Of a stretch of DNA of 64,000 nt, positions 8,164 to 17,287 are shown piece by piece (the first letter of the stretch is position 1; each line of letters opens with the position of its first letter). The DNA lies in contig JAGXTF010000118.1 in NCBI GenBank assembly GCA_018333525.1, positions 186,001 to 250,000 of the forward strand, written 5' to 3'. Below the pieces are notes generated by a model. It ran no database searches. It was not told the DNA's origin and saw only the letters and a program-made list of their open reading frames with translations. The translations under genes were made by a program, and so were the position numbers. The DNA is from Bacteroidota bacterium. GTDB lineage: Bacteria > Bacteroidota > Bacteroidia > NS11-12g > UBA955.

Positions 8164-10962
8164 ATGAATAGAAAATTACAGAAGAAAATTTATACTTTTA
8201 TTATTACATTTTGGGTGGGTGTAAATGGATTCGGTGCGCAAATTATTAAGGGAAAAATTACAGACAACACAACAGGCACAAAGGTTTCAGGAGCAAATAT
8301 TGAACAACAAAATACAGGAAAAACAACGACAACAGATACCAATGGCATTTTTCAACTGGAATTAAAAATTGGCGAAAAAATCATCGTATCTGCTGAAGAT
8401 TATGTAACCACAGAATTTGTGGTGCCGGATAATATTAATGGTATTTGGGAAATAAAGATAGTAAGTATTGCAAGACAAATAGGTGCAGTATTTATACATC
8501 AAAACAGGCTAAAAGAAAAATTGCGCGAAAGTCCGGTTACTGTGGAAAGTCTCAATGCGCAAGCCATACGCGAAACACCGGCAAGTGATTTTTACGAAGC
8601 ATTAGGACATTTAAAAGGTGTTGATTTAACTACTGCGAGTATGGGATTTAAAGTAATCAATACACGCGGATTTAATAGTACCAGCCCTGTGCGTAGTTTG
8701 CAGTTAATCGATGGTGTTGACAATCAGGCTCCGGGTTTAAATTTCAGCCTTGGGAATTTTTTGGGAGCATGCGAATTGGACATTCAAAATGTAGAATTGG
8801 TAGTAGGTGCAAGCAGTGCCTATTATGGCCCCAATGCCTTTAATGGCGTTATCAGTATGACAACCAAGAATCCCTGGAAATATCGTGGACTTAGCGCACA
8901 ATTGAAATTGGGAGAAAGGGATTTGGGGCAAATTATGATTCGTTACGCGGATGTAATAAAGAATAAAAAAGGGGAAGAAAAATTCGCCTATAAGGCTAAT
9001 ATTTATTATATGCGCGCATATGACTGGCCTGCGAACAATATGAATCCAACGTCAAATAGTTTGGTCGGTATAAACAATCCAGGAGGTTATGATGCAATAA
9101 ACAGATACGGGGATGAAGCCCTTGGTTTTCAGCCAAGTCCTTATGGCAGAAGAATAGACAGAAGCGGTTTAGAATACTATTACAGAACGGGATATGCGGA
9201 AAATCAGATTATTAATTATAACACCAAAAATCTAAAAGGGAATTTATTTTTTGCATATAAAATAAATAATAATAATGAGTTGCAAGTAAACTCAAATTTT
9301 GGAACCGGTAGCACGGTGTATCAAGGAGATAACAGATATAGGTTGGAGGATGTACTCTTTTTTCAGAACAGGTTGGAATGGGTGGGTAAAAAGGGTTTTT
9401 TAAGATTTTATTCAACTCATGAAGACGCGGGAAAGACATATGATATTGTATTAACATCCTATATTTTAAACAATACCAATAAAACAGATGAAAGTTGGAG
9501 AAAAGAGTATGCAGGTTATTGGTCTAAATATATGAATGACAAAGCGCAGGCATTACCAGGCTTTCCATCAGATCCTTTTGATCCAAAATTCGACTCCCTT
9601 TATGCAGTTTATTTACAAAGGAACCATAAAGAATTACAGGAATTGCATCAGCAAACCAGACCAAATGCCGATTTAAAAAGTGCGAACTACGATTCAGAAG
9701 ACAGGTATATTCCAGGAACAATGAGATTTGATTCTATGAGAAATCTGGTAATTGGCAGAAGGGGATTTGATAAAGATGGGCGCGCAATGGGAAGCAGGTT
9801 TTATGACAGATCCTCCTTATATCATGTAAACGGTGAAAGAAAATTCAAATTCCGGGATTATCAATTTGTAACAGGATTTAGTTCCAGATTATATCGACCA
9901 AATTCTCTGGGAACTTTGTTTTTAGATACGAATGGACGAAGAATAAACAACCATGAATTTGGCATTTATGCGGGAATTGAAAAGCGTTTTTGGGAACAGC
10001 GAATGAAGGTCAATATTACCTGTAGGGTAGACAAAAATCAGAATTTTAATTATCTTTATTCCCCCGCGGCATCTCTGATTTACAGTAAAACAAAAAAACA
10101 TACTTTTCGAATTTCCACATCCTCTGCATTGAGAAATCCTACTTTGCAGGATCAGTACTTAAACTATAACATTGGTCCGGCAATTTTAAGAGGTAATCTG
10201 GATGGATTTAAAAATGTATATACACTTTCTTCCTGGATAACGGCGGTTGGAAGTTTAAACCCCAAGGCTTTAGATACTTTTGATGTAGATCCTTTAAAAC
10301 CGGAAAAAGTAAAAACTTTTGAGTGTAATTATAAAGGATTTTATGCTGGAGGAAGAGTAGCAATTGATGCAGGAGTTTATTACAGTTTATACCGCGATTT
10401 TATTGGATTTATGTTAGTTGTGGATGGTGCAATGGATCGGACTACAGGTATACCCAAATATGCGCAGGTTTACAGAGTAGCTGCAAATAGCAAATCATTA
10501 GTGAGTACGCAGGGAGCTACCATTGGGGTTAATTATTTCTTTTTGCGATTCTACACTTTAAATGCAAATTGGAGTTATAATGTATTAGATAGAAAAGGAT
10601 TAAATGATAAACTGATTCCTGCATTTAATACCCCAAAAAATAAATTCAATATTTCTATAGGGGCCTCAAACCTGAATGGAAGAATTCATGTGTTCAATAA
10701 AAATTTAAATTACAGAAATATAGGATTCAATATTAATTATAAATATGTGCAGGGATTTTTATTTGAAGGGTCACCTCAATTTTCGGGAAAAATTAACTCA
10801 TATAAACTAATTGATGCCCAATTTTCAAAGCAAATTGAAAAATGGAAAAGTACCATAAAAATAGGAGCCACTAATTTGCTAAATACACCAACTTACCAGG
10901 TTTATGGAGGTCCGGCCATTGGAAGGATGGCATATATTTCTTTCACTTATGAACCAAATTAA
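8164..10962 (+). CDS. TonB-dependent outer-membrane receptor with carboxypeptidase-regulatory-like domain
   Basis: A 932-residue outer-membrane receptor. A signal peptide ends near residue 25. A CarboxypepD_reg-like beta-sandwich follows (about 26-105; GKITDNTTGTKVSGANIEQQ, TDTNGIFQLEL). The plug domain is about 118-225 (RESPVTVESLNAQAIRETPASDFYEAL, VINTRGFNSTSPVRSLQLIDG, VELVVGASSAYYGPNAFNGVISMTTKN). The rest is a beta barrel ending in aromatic-rich strands (GRMAYISFTYEPN). This layout is the usual Bacteroidota design for importing ligands with TonB-ExbBD energy. No SusD partner follows; instead a T9SS-exported hydrolase-fold gene starts 12 bp downstream, so the pair is probably one operon. 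The ligand is unknown. Confidence 0.9.
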   Translation: MNRKLQKKIYTFIITFWVGVNGFGAQIIKGKITDNTTGTKVSGANIEQQNTGKTTTTDTNGIFQLELKIGEKIIVSAEDYVTTEFVVPDNINGIWEIKIVSIARQIGAVFIHQNRLKEKLRESPVTVESLNAQAIRETPASDFYEALGHLKGVDLTTASMGFKVINTRGFNSTSPVRSLQLIDGVDNQAPGLNFSLGNFLGACELDIQNVELVVGASSAYYGPNAFNGVISMTTKNPWKYRGLSAQLKLGERDLGQIMIRYADVIKNKKGEEKFAYKANIYYMRAYDWPANNMNPTSNSLVGINNPGGYDAINRYGDEALGFQPSPYGRRIDRSGLEYYYRTGYAENQIINYNTKNLKGNLFFAYKINNNNELQVNSNFGTGSTVYQGDNRYRLEDVLFFQNRLEWVGKKGFLRFYSTHEDAGKTYDIVLTSYILNNTNKTDESWRKEYAGYWSKYMNDKAQALPGFPSDPFDPKFDSLYAVYLQRNHKELQELHQQTRPNADLKSANYDSEDRYIPGTMRFDSMRNLVIGRRGFDKDGRAMGSRFYDRSSLYHVNGERKFKFRDYQFVTGFSSRLYRPNSLGTLFLDTNGRRINNHEFGIYAGIEKRFWEQRMKVNITCRVDKNQNFNYLYSPAASLIYSKTKKHTFRISTSSALRNPTLQDQYLNYNIGPAILRGNLDGFKNVYTLSSWITAVGSLNPKALDTFDVDPLKPEKVKTFECNYKGFYAGGRVAIDAGVYYSLYRDFIGFMLVVDGAMDRTTGIPKYAQVYRVAANSKSLVSTQGATIGVNYFFLRFYTLNANWSYNVLDRKGLNDKLIPAFNTPKNKFNISIGASNLNGRIHVFNKNLNYRNIGFNINYKYVQGFLFEGSPQFSGKINSYKLIDAQFSKQIEKWKSTIKIGATNLLNTPTYQVYGGPAIGRMAYISFTYEPN

Positions 10963-10974
10963 CAGATCAAGAAT

Positions 10975-12558
10975 ATGAACAGAAAATTACTTTTCGCCAT
11001 TGTAATCGGAATGATGACAATAGGCCAAATTCATGCACAGTTTAAAAAATATCTGTACGTGGATTCTATGTATCCCAGAAGTTCTGTAAGCAGAACGAAC
11101 AACATTCAGTATGCAACCAATACAGGTGTAATTACCGGCTCTCCTAAGCTGGAAAATTTGAAGCTCGACCTGTATCAGCCAACTTCGAATGCGTCTACAT
11201 CCAGGCCATTGGTGATTTTTATGCATACCGGAAGTTATTTACCTCGCTACATAAACGGTACACCAACCGGAGCAAGGGATGATAGTGCAACCGTTGAATA
11301 CTGCACCCAAATAGCCCAAAGAGGGTACGTGGTTGCATCCATTTCTTATCGCCTTGGCTGGAATCCTTTCGATACCACAGAGGATGGTCGCAAATCGGGA
11401 ATTATTAATGCGGCATACAAAAGTGTTCAGGATCTTGCCTCTGCAATTCGCTTCTTTAAAAAATCGGTAGCTACTGGAAATGCTTATGGAATAGATTCCA
11501 ATAAAATTGCATTAGGAGGACAGGGAACAGGAAGTTATGTGGTATATGCATTTTCTGCATTAACTGCGCAAAGCGATATACGCATTGCAAAATTCTATGA
11601 TTTTACCAAAAAAGCTTGGATGGTACAAGACTCTTTGCTATGGGGCGATAGATTTGGATTTAGAATCCCAGGTTCGGCTGGTATTTTGGTAGTCGAAAAC
11701 TCAAAAGGATATACTTCCAATGCGCATGCCGGATTTGCATTTGGAGGTGCTATGGGAGATTCCGGCTGGATGAAACCCGGACAAATTCCGTTGACTTCGG
11801 TTCATAGTGTAAAAGATCCATTTGCTCCATATTTAACAGATTATGTGTTAACGCCGCCACCATTTAATCAAGTGGTAGTAAAAGTAAGCGGAGGGCATGA
11901 CGTAATGGTGAGAGAAAATAGATTAGGCAACAATAAAATTTATGCGGATAGTTCTAAAAATTGGGGGGATGTTTATTCCAAAAATGCAAGGACTATGTTA
12001 AGTCCGGAAAAAATTGAAGGATTATATCCAATTCATGGAAGAGCGAATTCAAGTGGTCCATGGGAATGGTGGGCAGATAGCGTAACCCTAGTAAATTGGC
12101 TTGCGGATCCCAGCAAACACCCTGGAGATACCTTTTCACTTACTCAGGCAAAAATAATTTATTCAAATGGAATAAAAGCCAATCCATTGATGAGTAAAAC
12201 GCGTGCATTAAAATATATAGACACCAGCCTTGGTTATACCATGCCAAGAATTGCATGTGCATTGGGTTTATGGAATTGCGGTGCTGATTATCAGGTCAAT
12301 GCAGTAAAGAATCTGGATTATTCTGCCAATGTTACTGTAGCACCGGTACCTTCAGATGGAAGAATTCAAATTTGGCATAATTTAATGAACAACAAAATTC
12401 AGGGAATTGAGATTTTCGATATCAATGGCAGAACGCAGTACAAATATGGTTCTCAGGGCAATTCCACTGCGCTGAATTTGGAATTGAAACCGGGTGTTTA
12501 TTTTATGAATATTGAATTCACTTCCGGCAAAGCTGTGAAGAAGTTTGTGATACAATAA
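10975..12558 (+). CDS. Secreted alpha/beta-hydrolase-fold protein with T9SS type-A sorting domain; nucleophile apparently missing
   Basis: A 527-residue protein with an N-terminal signal peptide (cleavage near HAQ, residue 22). The alpha/beta-hydrolase core covers about 55-340: the strand and oxyanion region PLVIFMHTGSYL, then GYVVASISYRLGW, then the nucleophile-elbow region DSNKIALGGQGTGSYVV. In carboxylesterases this elbow reads GxSxG, but here residues 181-186 are GGQGTG with no Ser, Cys or Asp at the nucleophile position. A candidate catalytic His lies in SGGHDVMV. The last about 75 residues are a T9SS type-A sorting domain (VTVAPVPSDGRIQIWH, IEIFDINGR, LKPGVYFMNIE, KKFVIQ), so the protein is expected on the cell surface or released. 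It follows the TonB receptor gene by 12 bp. It may be a binding protein rather than an esterase. Confidence 0.8.
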   Translation: MNRKLLFAIVIGMMTIGQIHAQFKKYLYVDSMYPRSSVSRTNNIQYATNTGVITGSPKLENLKLDLYQPTSNASTSRPLVIFMHTGSYLPRYINGTPTGARDDSATVEYCTQIAQRGYVVASISYRLGWNPFDTTEDGRKSGIINAAYKSVQDLASAIRFFKKSVATGNAYGIDSNKIALGGQGTGSYVVYAFSALTAQSDIRIAKFYDFTKKAWMVQDSLLWGDRFGFRIPGSAGILVVENSKGYTSNAHAGFAFGGAMGDSGWMKPGQIPLTSVHSVKDPFAPYLTDYVLTPPPFNQVVVKVSGGHDVMVRENRLGNNKIYADSSKNWGDVYSKNARTMLSPEKIEGLYPIHGRANSSGPWEWWADSVTLVNWLADPSKHPGDTFSLTQAKIIYSNGIKANPLMSKTRALKYIDTSLGYTMPRIACALGLWNCGADYQVNAVKNLDYSANVTVAPVPSDGRIQIWHNLMNNKIQGIEIFDINGRTQYKYGSQGNSTALNLELKPGVYFMNIEFTSGKAVKKFVIQ

Positions 12559-12613
12559 AAACTAAATATTGAAATCTGCTCTTTGACGACGTAAATATTG
12601 GAAACTAAACCAT

Positions 12614-12641
12614 AAAAGCCGGCTAATTGCCGGCTTTTTTT
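12614..12641 (+). terminator. Intrinsic terminator after the receptor/hydrolase operon
   Basis: The stem AAAAGCCGGC pairs with GCCGGCTTTT across a TAATT loop and is followed by further T residues. It lies 55 bp after the hydrolase-fold gene and before ileS, and so closes the TonB receptor transcription unit. Confidence 0.85.
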
Positions 12642-12743
12642 GTATTGCAGAAGAAAAAAGAGCCAAAATGGTCATCAGACTTTGCCTATGAAAAATCAGG
12701 CTTTTTCGTTAATTTCGCGCCTTATTTTTAGAACGGCTATCCA

Positions 12744-15700
12744 ATGTACAACACGCTCAAACACCTTAACTGGCCTCTGATCGAAGAGGAAATCATTCGC
12801 TTTTGGGAAGCGGATAAGATTTTTGAGCAGAGTGTAGACAATCGTCCGGAAGACAAGGCCTTTACCTTCTACGAAGGACCGCCAAGTGCCAATGGCATGC
12901 CGGGGATTCACCATGTGATGGCCCGCGCAATCAAAGATATATTTTGCAGGTATAAGACCCAGCAAGGATATCGGGTAGAGCGCAAAGGCGGATGGGATAC
13001 CCATGGCCTTCCCATCGAACTTCAGGTGGAGAAAAGACTGGGTATTCGCAAAGATGATATCGGTGTAAAAATTTCTGTTGAAGATTATAACCGGGAATGC
13101 AGAAATGATGTGTTGATGTTTAAGGATAAATGGGATGAACTTACCCGCCGGATCGGCTATTGGGTAGATCTGGACAATCCTTATATCACTTATGAAAATT
13201 CTTATATAGAAACCCTTTGGTATTTGCTGAAACAATTATATCAGAAAGGATATTTATATAAAGGCTATACCATTCAGCCATATTCTCCGGCAGCTGGAAC
13301 GGGGCTTTCCAGCCATGAACTCAACCAGCCTGGCACCTACAAAATGGTAAAAGATACCACCATTGTAGCCCAATTTAAATTAGAACAAAACACACTTTCG
13401 GCAGCACAAAAACAAATTATTTTTAATGGAAATTCTTCTGAAAATAATGTGTTTTTTCTTGCCTGGACCACCACCCCATGGACCCTTCCAAGCAACACCG
13501 CACTTGCCGTAGGAAAGAAAATAAAGTACCGCTTAATTGAAACTTTTAATCCGTACACCGGAATAAAAATTCAGGTGATTTTGGCTGCGGATTTATTATC
13601 GAAATATTTTTCTGCAGAATCAGAAAATGGTGATTTTTCCGCATATAAAACCGGAGATAAAAATATTCCGTGGAGATTCATTTCGGAATTTACCGGGGCT
13701 GATTTGGCGGGAATAGGCTACGAACAATTGCTGCCTTATGCAAAGCCGGATGGCGATGCATTTAAAGTGGTTACTGCAGACTTTGTGAGTACTGAAGATG
13801 GTACCGGAATTGTTCACATTGCACCGAGCTTTGGTGCCGACGATTTTAAAACAGCCAGGGAAAATGGAATTGGCGCTTTAACACTTGTAGATAAGGAAGG
13901 AAAATTCACTTCTGAAATGGGTGAATTTGCACATGAATTTGTTAAAGAACAATACCTAACCGATGAGGAAAAATACGCAGAGCAACTCAAGCAGGGACGA
14001 GACAAATACCTGAATGTGGATGAGCGCATTTCCATCAAATTAAAACAGGAAAATAAAGCATTTAAAGTAGAAAAATACGAGCATACCTATCCGCATTGCT
14101 GGAGAACAGACAAACCTATTTTGTATTATCCGCTGGAAAGCTGGTTTATTAAAACTACTGCAGTAAAAGACAGATTAATTGAACTGAATAAAACCATAAA
14201 CTGGAAGCCGCAAAGCACCGGTGAAGGGCGATTTGGAAACTGGCTCGAGAATCTGGTGGATTGGAATTTAAGCAGAAGCAGATATTGGGGTACGCCATTG
14301 CCAATTTGGAGAACAGAAGATGGATCCGAAGAAAAATGCATTGGAAGTATTGAAGAATTATTAAACGAAATTTCCACTGCAAATGAGAAATTGGGACTCC
14401 AACAAAATTGGACTCGCGAAAATTTGGATTTGCACCGGCCATATGCGGATCAAATTGTATTGGTGAGCACATCGGGAAAACCCATGAAACGCGAAGCGGA
14501 TTTGATAGATGTGTGGTTTGACAGCGGTGCCATGCCTTATGCTCAATGGCATTGGCCATTTGAAAATAAAGAATTATTTGAAAATAATTTTCCCGCAGAT
14601 TATATCGCTGAAGGGGTGGATCAAACCCGTGGCTGGTTTTTTACTTTGCACGCTTTGTCGGTTTTATTATTCGATTCTATTGCATTTAAAAATGTGATTG
14701 CCAATGGTTTGGTTTTGGATAAAGTTGGCAATAAAATGAGCAAACGATTGGGCAATGCTATTGATCCTTTTGAGACTGTAAATAAATACGGAGCCGATGC
14801 TGTGCGCTGGTATATGATTACCAATGCACCACCATGGGATAATTTAAAATTTGACGTAGATGGAATTGGTGAAGTGCAACGTAAATTTTTTGGTACGCTG
14901 TATAATACCTATAGTTTTTTTGCCATTTATGCCAATATAGATCGCTTTGAATTTGATCCCGATAATTTAATTCCTTACGAAAACAGAGTGGAATTAGACC
15001 GTTGGATTCTCAGCAGGTTGAATTCCATGAAACTCAGAGTGCAAGAGGCAATGGACGATTATGATCCAACTGTTGCGGGTAGGGAAATTGAAGATTTTGT
15101 GGATGAACATCTGAGCAATTGGTATGTAAGATTGAGCAGAAGAAGATTTTGGAAAGGGGAAATGAACGACGACAAAAAAGCGGCATATGAAACGCTTTTT
15201 GAATGTCTGGATACCGTATCTAAACTTATGGCGCCCATCAGTCCGTTCTTTTCAGACTGGTTGTATAGAAGTTTGAATGCTTCAAAAATTGAAAATGGGG
15301 AATGTCCGAAATCGGTGCATCTCACTGATTTTCCGCAAGTGAATAGAAAAGTGATGGATAAGTATCTGGAAGCCACCATGGATATTGCAGAAACCACTTG
15401 TTCACTGGTTCTTTCTTTGCGTAAAAAAGAGAAAATAAAAGTTCGCCAGCCATTACAAAAACTCATGGTACCGGTATTGAATACCGAATTTGAAAAGCAG
15501 TTAAAGCATGTGGAAGAATTGATCAAACATGAGGTGAATGTCAAAGAACTGGTTACACTGAATGCAGATAATGATCTGATTGTAAAAAAGCTAAAACCGA
15601 ATTTCAAGACATTGGGTCCTAAGCTTGGCCAGGATATGAAATTACTTGCAGCGCAAACGGGGTCATTTACACAAGAGCAAATTCGGGATTTGGAAACCAA

Positions 15701-16100
15701 TGGATTTTTAGAAATTCCGATTGGTGCACGACAGTTTAAGCTGGAGCTGGCAGATGTGGAGATAAGTACGAGCGATATGCCCGGCTGGCTGGTAGCAAGT
15801 GATCATGGAATTACGGTTGCATTGGATATTACCATTGATGACAACCTGAAATCAGAAGGTATTGCCAGAGAATTCGTTAACAGGGTGCAAAACCTCAGAA
15901 AAGAAAGTGGTTTTGACGTAACAGACCGCATTCAGGTAATTTTTCATGGGGATGATGAATTGGGAAAGAGCATAGAAAACTATATATCCTATATTTGCAG
16001 TGAAATACTTGCAGTATCCGTAAAACCATCGGGGCTTCAGGAAGGCACTGAAGTCGAAGTGAACGATAAACAGGTTTTCTTACAACTTAAAAAGGCATAA
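12744..16100 (+). CDS. ileS: Isoleucyl-tRNA synthetase
   Basis: Class I synthetase of 1118 residues that charges tRNA-Ile. The HIGH signature is the variant GIHH in PSANGMPGIHHVMARAIKD (residues about 47-65), followed by GGWDTHGLPIELQVEK. The CP1 editing domain includes LAWTTTPWTLPSNTALAVG and an EDGTGIVHIAPSFGADDF block. The KMSKR loop is intact (VGNKMSKRLGNAIDPFE). The anticodon-binding helical domain and a C-terminal extension of about 200 residues follow. Length and the GIHH form fit the longer, eukaryote-like IleRS type, which in other species is linked to mupirocin tolerance; tolerance here is inference. The DksA-like gene starts 12 nt after the stop, so this is probably the first gene of an ileS-dksA-lspA unit. 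Confidence 0.95.
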   Translation: MYNTLKHLNWPLIEEEIIRFWEADKIFEQSVDNRPEDKAFTFYEGPPSANGMPGIHHVMARAIKDIFCRYKTQQGYRVERKGGWDTHGLPIELQVEKRLGIRKDDIGVKISVEDYNRECRNDVLMFKDKWDELTRRIGYWVDLDNPYITYENSYIETLWYLLKQLYQKGYLYKGYTIQPYSPAAGTGLSSHELNQPGTYKMVKDTTIVAQFKLEQNTLSAAQKQIIFNGNSSENNVFFLAWTTTPWTLPSNTALAVGKKIKYRLIETFNPYTGIKIQVILAADLLSKYFSAESENGDFSAYKTGDKNIPWRFISEFTGADLAGIGYEQLLPYAKPDGDAFKVVTADFVSTEDGTGIVHIAPSFGADDFKTARENGIGALTLVDKEGKFTSEMGEFAHEFVKEQYLTDEEKYAEQLKQGRDKYLNVDERISIKLKQENKAFKVEKYEHTYPHCWRTDKPILYYPLESWFIKTTAVKDRLIELNKTINWKPQSTGEGRFGNWLENLVDWNLSRSRYWGTPLPIWRTEDGSEEKCIGSIEELLNEISTANEKLGLQQNWTRENLDLHRPYADQIVLVSTSGKPMKREADLIDVWFDSGAMPYAQWHWPFENKELFENNFPADYIAEGVDQTRGWFFTLHALSVLLFDSIAFKNVIANGLVLDKVGNKMSKRLGNAIDPFETVNKYGADAVRWYMITNAPPWDNLKFDVDGIGEVQRKFFGTLYNTYSFFAIYANIDRFEFDPDNLIPYENRVELDRWILSRLNSMKLRVQEAMDDYDPTVAGREIEDFVDEHLSNWYVRLSRRRFWKGEMNDDKKAAYETLFECLDTVSKLMAPISPFFSDWLYRSLNASKIENGECPKSVHLTDFPQVNRKVMDKYLEATMDIAETTCSLVLSLRKKEKIKVRQPLQKLMVPVLNTEFEKQLKHVEELIKHEVNVKELVTLNADNDLIVKKLKPNFKTLGPKLGQDMKLLAAQTGSFTQEQIRDLETNGFLEIPIGARQFKLELADVEISTSDMPGWLVASDHGITVALDITIDDNLKSEGIAREFVNRVQNLRKESGFDVTDRIQVIFHGDDELGKSIENYISYICSEILAVSVKPSGLQEGTEVEVNDKQVFLQLKKA

Positions 16101-16112
16101 TAAGAATAGAAT

Positions 16113-16487
16113 ATGGAAAAAAACCGTTACAGCGATGAGGAATTGATCGAATTCAAGGAGATCATACTTAAAAAACTGGATGTAGCTAGGGAAGAGTTCA
16201 ATACCCTTCAAAAAAACCTGCGCGACGGCAACGAGAATGGTACTGACAGTACCAACAATAATTATCTTACTCTGGACGACGGAGCGGACACTTTTGAAAA
16301 AGAAAATACCACCCAACTTGCGGCGAGATTGATGAAATTCATTCAGAATCTGGAAGCAGCATTGGTGCGTATTGAAAACAAAACCTACGGCATTTGCAAA
16401 ACCACGGGGAAATTAATCCCCAAAGAAAGATTGCGCGCCGTTCCGCACACAACACAGACAATAGAAGCCAAACTCCACAGCAAATAA
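16113..16487 (+). CDS. TraR/DksA-family protein with degenerate zinc finger
   Basis: A 124-residue protein. The N-terminal two-thirds is a helical hairpin (DEELIEFKEIILKKLDVAREEFNTLQK, then ENTTQLAARLMKFIQNLEAALVRIE) of the DksA type. The C-terminal region (NKTYGICKTTGKLIPKERLRAVPHTTQTIEAK) has the length and flanks of a DksA C4 zinc finger, but only one of the four cysteines remains. It therefore probably folds without zinc. DksA proteins bind RNA polymerase in the secondary channel and modulate the stringent response; that role is plausible here but not shown by sequence. It lies between ileS and lspA in the same direction, an arrangement I recall from other Bacteroidota. Confidence 0.85.
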   Translation: MEKNRYSDEELIEFKEIILKKLDVAREEFNTLQKNLRDGNENGTDSTNNNYLTLDDGADTFEKENTTQLAARLMKFIQNLEAALVRIENKTYGICKTTGKLIPKERLRAVPHTTQTIEAKLHSK

Positions 16488-16519
16488 GCTGCTTGAATCC
16501 AGTTACTGAACAGCATGTA

Positions 16520-17239
16520 GTGAAACGGGCCAAATGGATTTTGCCCCTTTTGGTTTTGTGCATTTGCGTGGCATTAGACCAGTGGATTAAGGTCTATGTA
16601 AAAACGAATTTTGTATACAGCGAGATTAGACCGGTTTTTGGAAATTGGTTTAAACTCTATTTTATTGAAAACAACGGAATGGCCTTTGGCCTGGAATGGG
16701 GTGGCAAGGCAGGCAAACTTCTCCTCACCGGTTTTCGCCTTGCAGTGAGTTGTTTTGGAGCCTGGTACCTCTGGTATAACATCAAAAGGAATGCGCCAAT
16801 TGGCTTATTGCTGAGCATTGCCTTAATTATGGCAGGCGCGCTCGGTAATATTATTGATTCTGTATTTTATGGGGTTTGGTTTAATAAAATCAATGCTTAC
16901 GACGGTGGATATTTTCAGGGCCATGTGGTAGATATGTTTTATGCACCTGTTTACCAGGGGCAATTTCCTGCATGGTTTCCCATTTGGAAAAATGAACCAT
17001 TTGTATTCTTTAGTCCTATTTGGAATCTGGCTGATGCTTGTATAACCATCGGAGTTGCCATCATTATTATAGGTCAAAAGCGATATTTTAAACCGCATCC
17101 AAAAAAACACGAGGATTCAGATAGCGATTCTGAGTCCAATTCTGAATCTGCTGAAAATGAGAGTCAGAGCGGGCAAAATGAAATTATAGAGCCGGATTTT
17201 AAGAGCACTGCAGATACTTCCGACCAACCGGAATCCTGA
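16520..17239 (+). CDS. lspA: Lipoprotein signal peptidase (signal peptidase II)
   Basis: Inner-membrane aspartyl protease that removes signal peptides from diacylated prolipoproteins; many substrates are encoded in this window. It has four membrane segments. Family motifs are present: ENNGMAFGL, the first catalytic Asp in GALGNIIDSVFYG, and the second in SPIWNLADACITIG. A GHVVDMFYAPVYQGQFPAWFP insertion between them is typical of Bacteroidota LspA. No in-frame ATG lies near the domain start. GTG at 16520 is the most likely start; TTG at 16493 is possible, and the longer frame would overlap the DksA-like gene by 94 nt. Odd feature: about 40 hydrophilic residues after the last helix, rich in Asp, Ser and Glu (HEDSDSDSESNSESAENES), beyond the usual LspA length. 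Confidence 0.9.
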   Translation: MKRAKWILPLLVLCICVALDQWIKVYVKTNFVYSEIRPVFGNWFKLYFIENNGMAFGLEWGGKAGKLLLTGFRLAVSCFGAWYLWYNIKRNAPIGLLLSIALIMAGALGNIIDSVFYGVWFNKINAYDGGYFQGHVVDMFYAPVYQGQFPAWFPIWKNEPFVFFSPIWNLADACITIGVAIIIIGQKRYFKPHPKKHEDSDSDSESNSESAENESQSGQNEIIEPDFKSTADTSDQPES

Positions 17240-17255
17240 TTCCATACCGCGATTT

Positions 17256-17276
17256 GGCGCGTTGCGCCTATCTTTG
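17256..17276 (+). promoter_or_regulatory. der promoter: inverted repeat abutting a TATCTTTG -7 box
   Basis: GGCGC-GTT-GCGCC (17256-17268) is a perfect inverted repeat directly joined to TATCTTTG (17269-17276), an exact TAnnTTTG match. The ATG of der follows after 11 nt. The repeat could be an operator or a structure at the promoter. Confidence 0.55.
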
Positions 17277-17287
17277 CAAACTTTTTT

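Noticed and set aside
15059-15700. Long antisense open frame inside ileS
   Set aside because: A shadow of ileS: Ser/Phe-rich translation with no recognisable domain, opposite a fully conserved gene.
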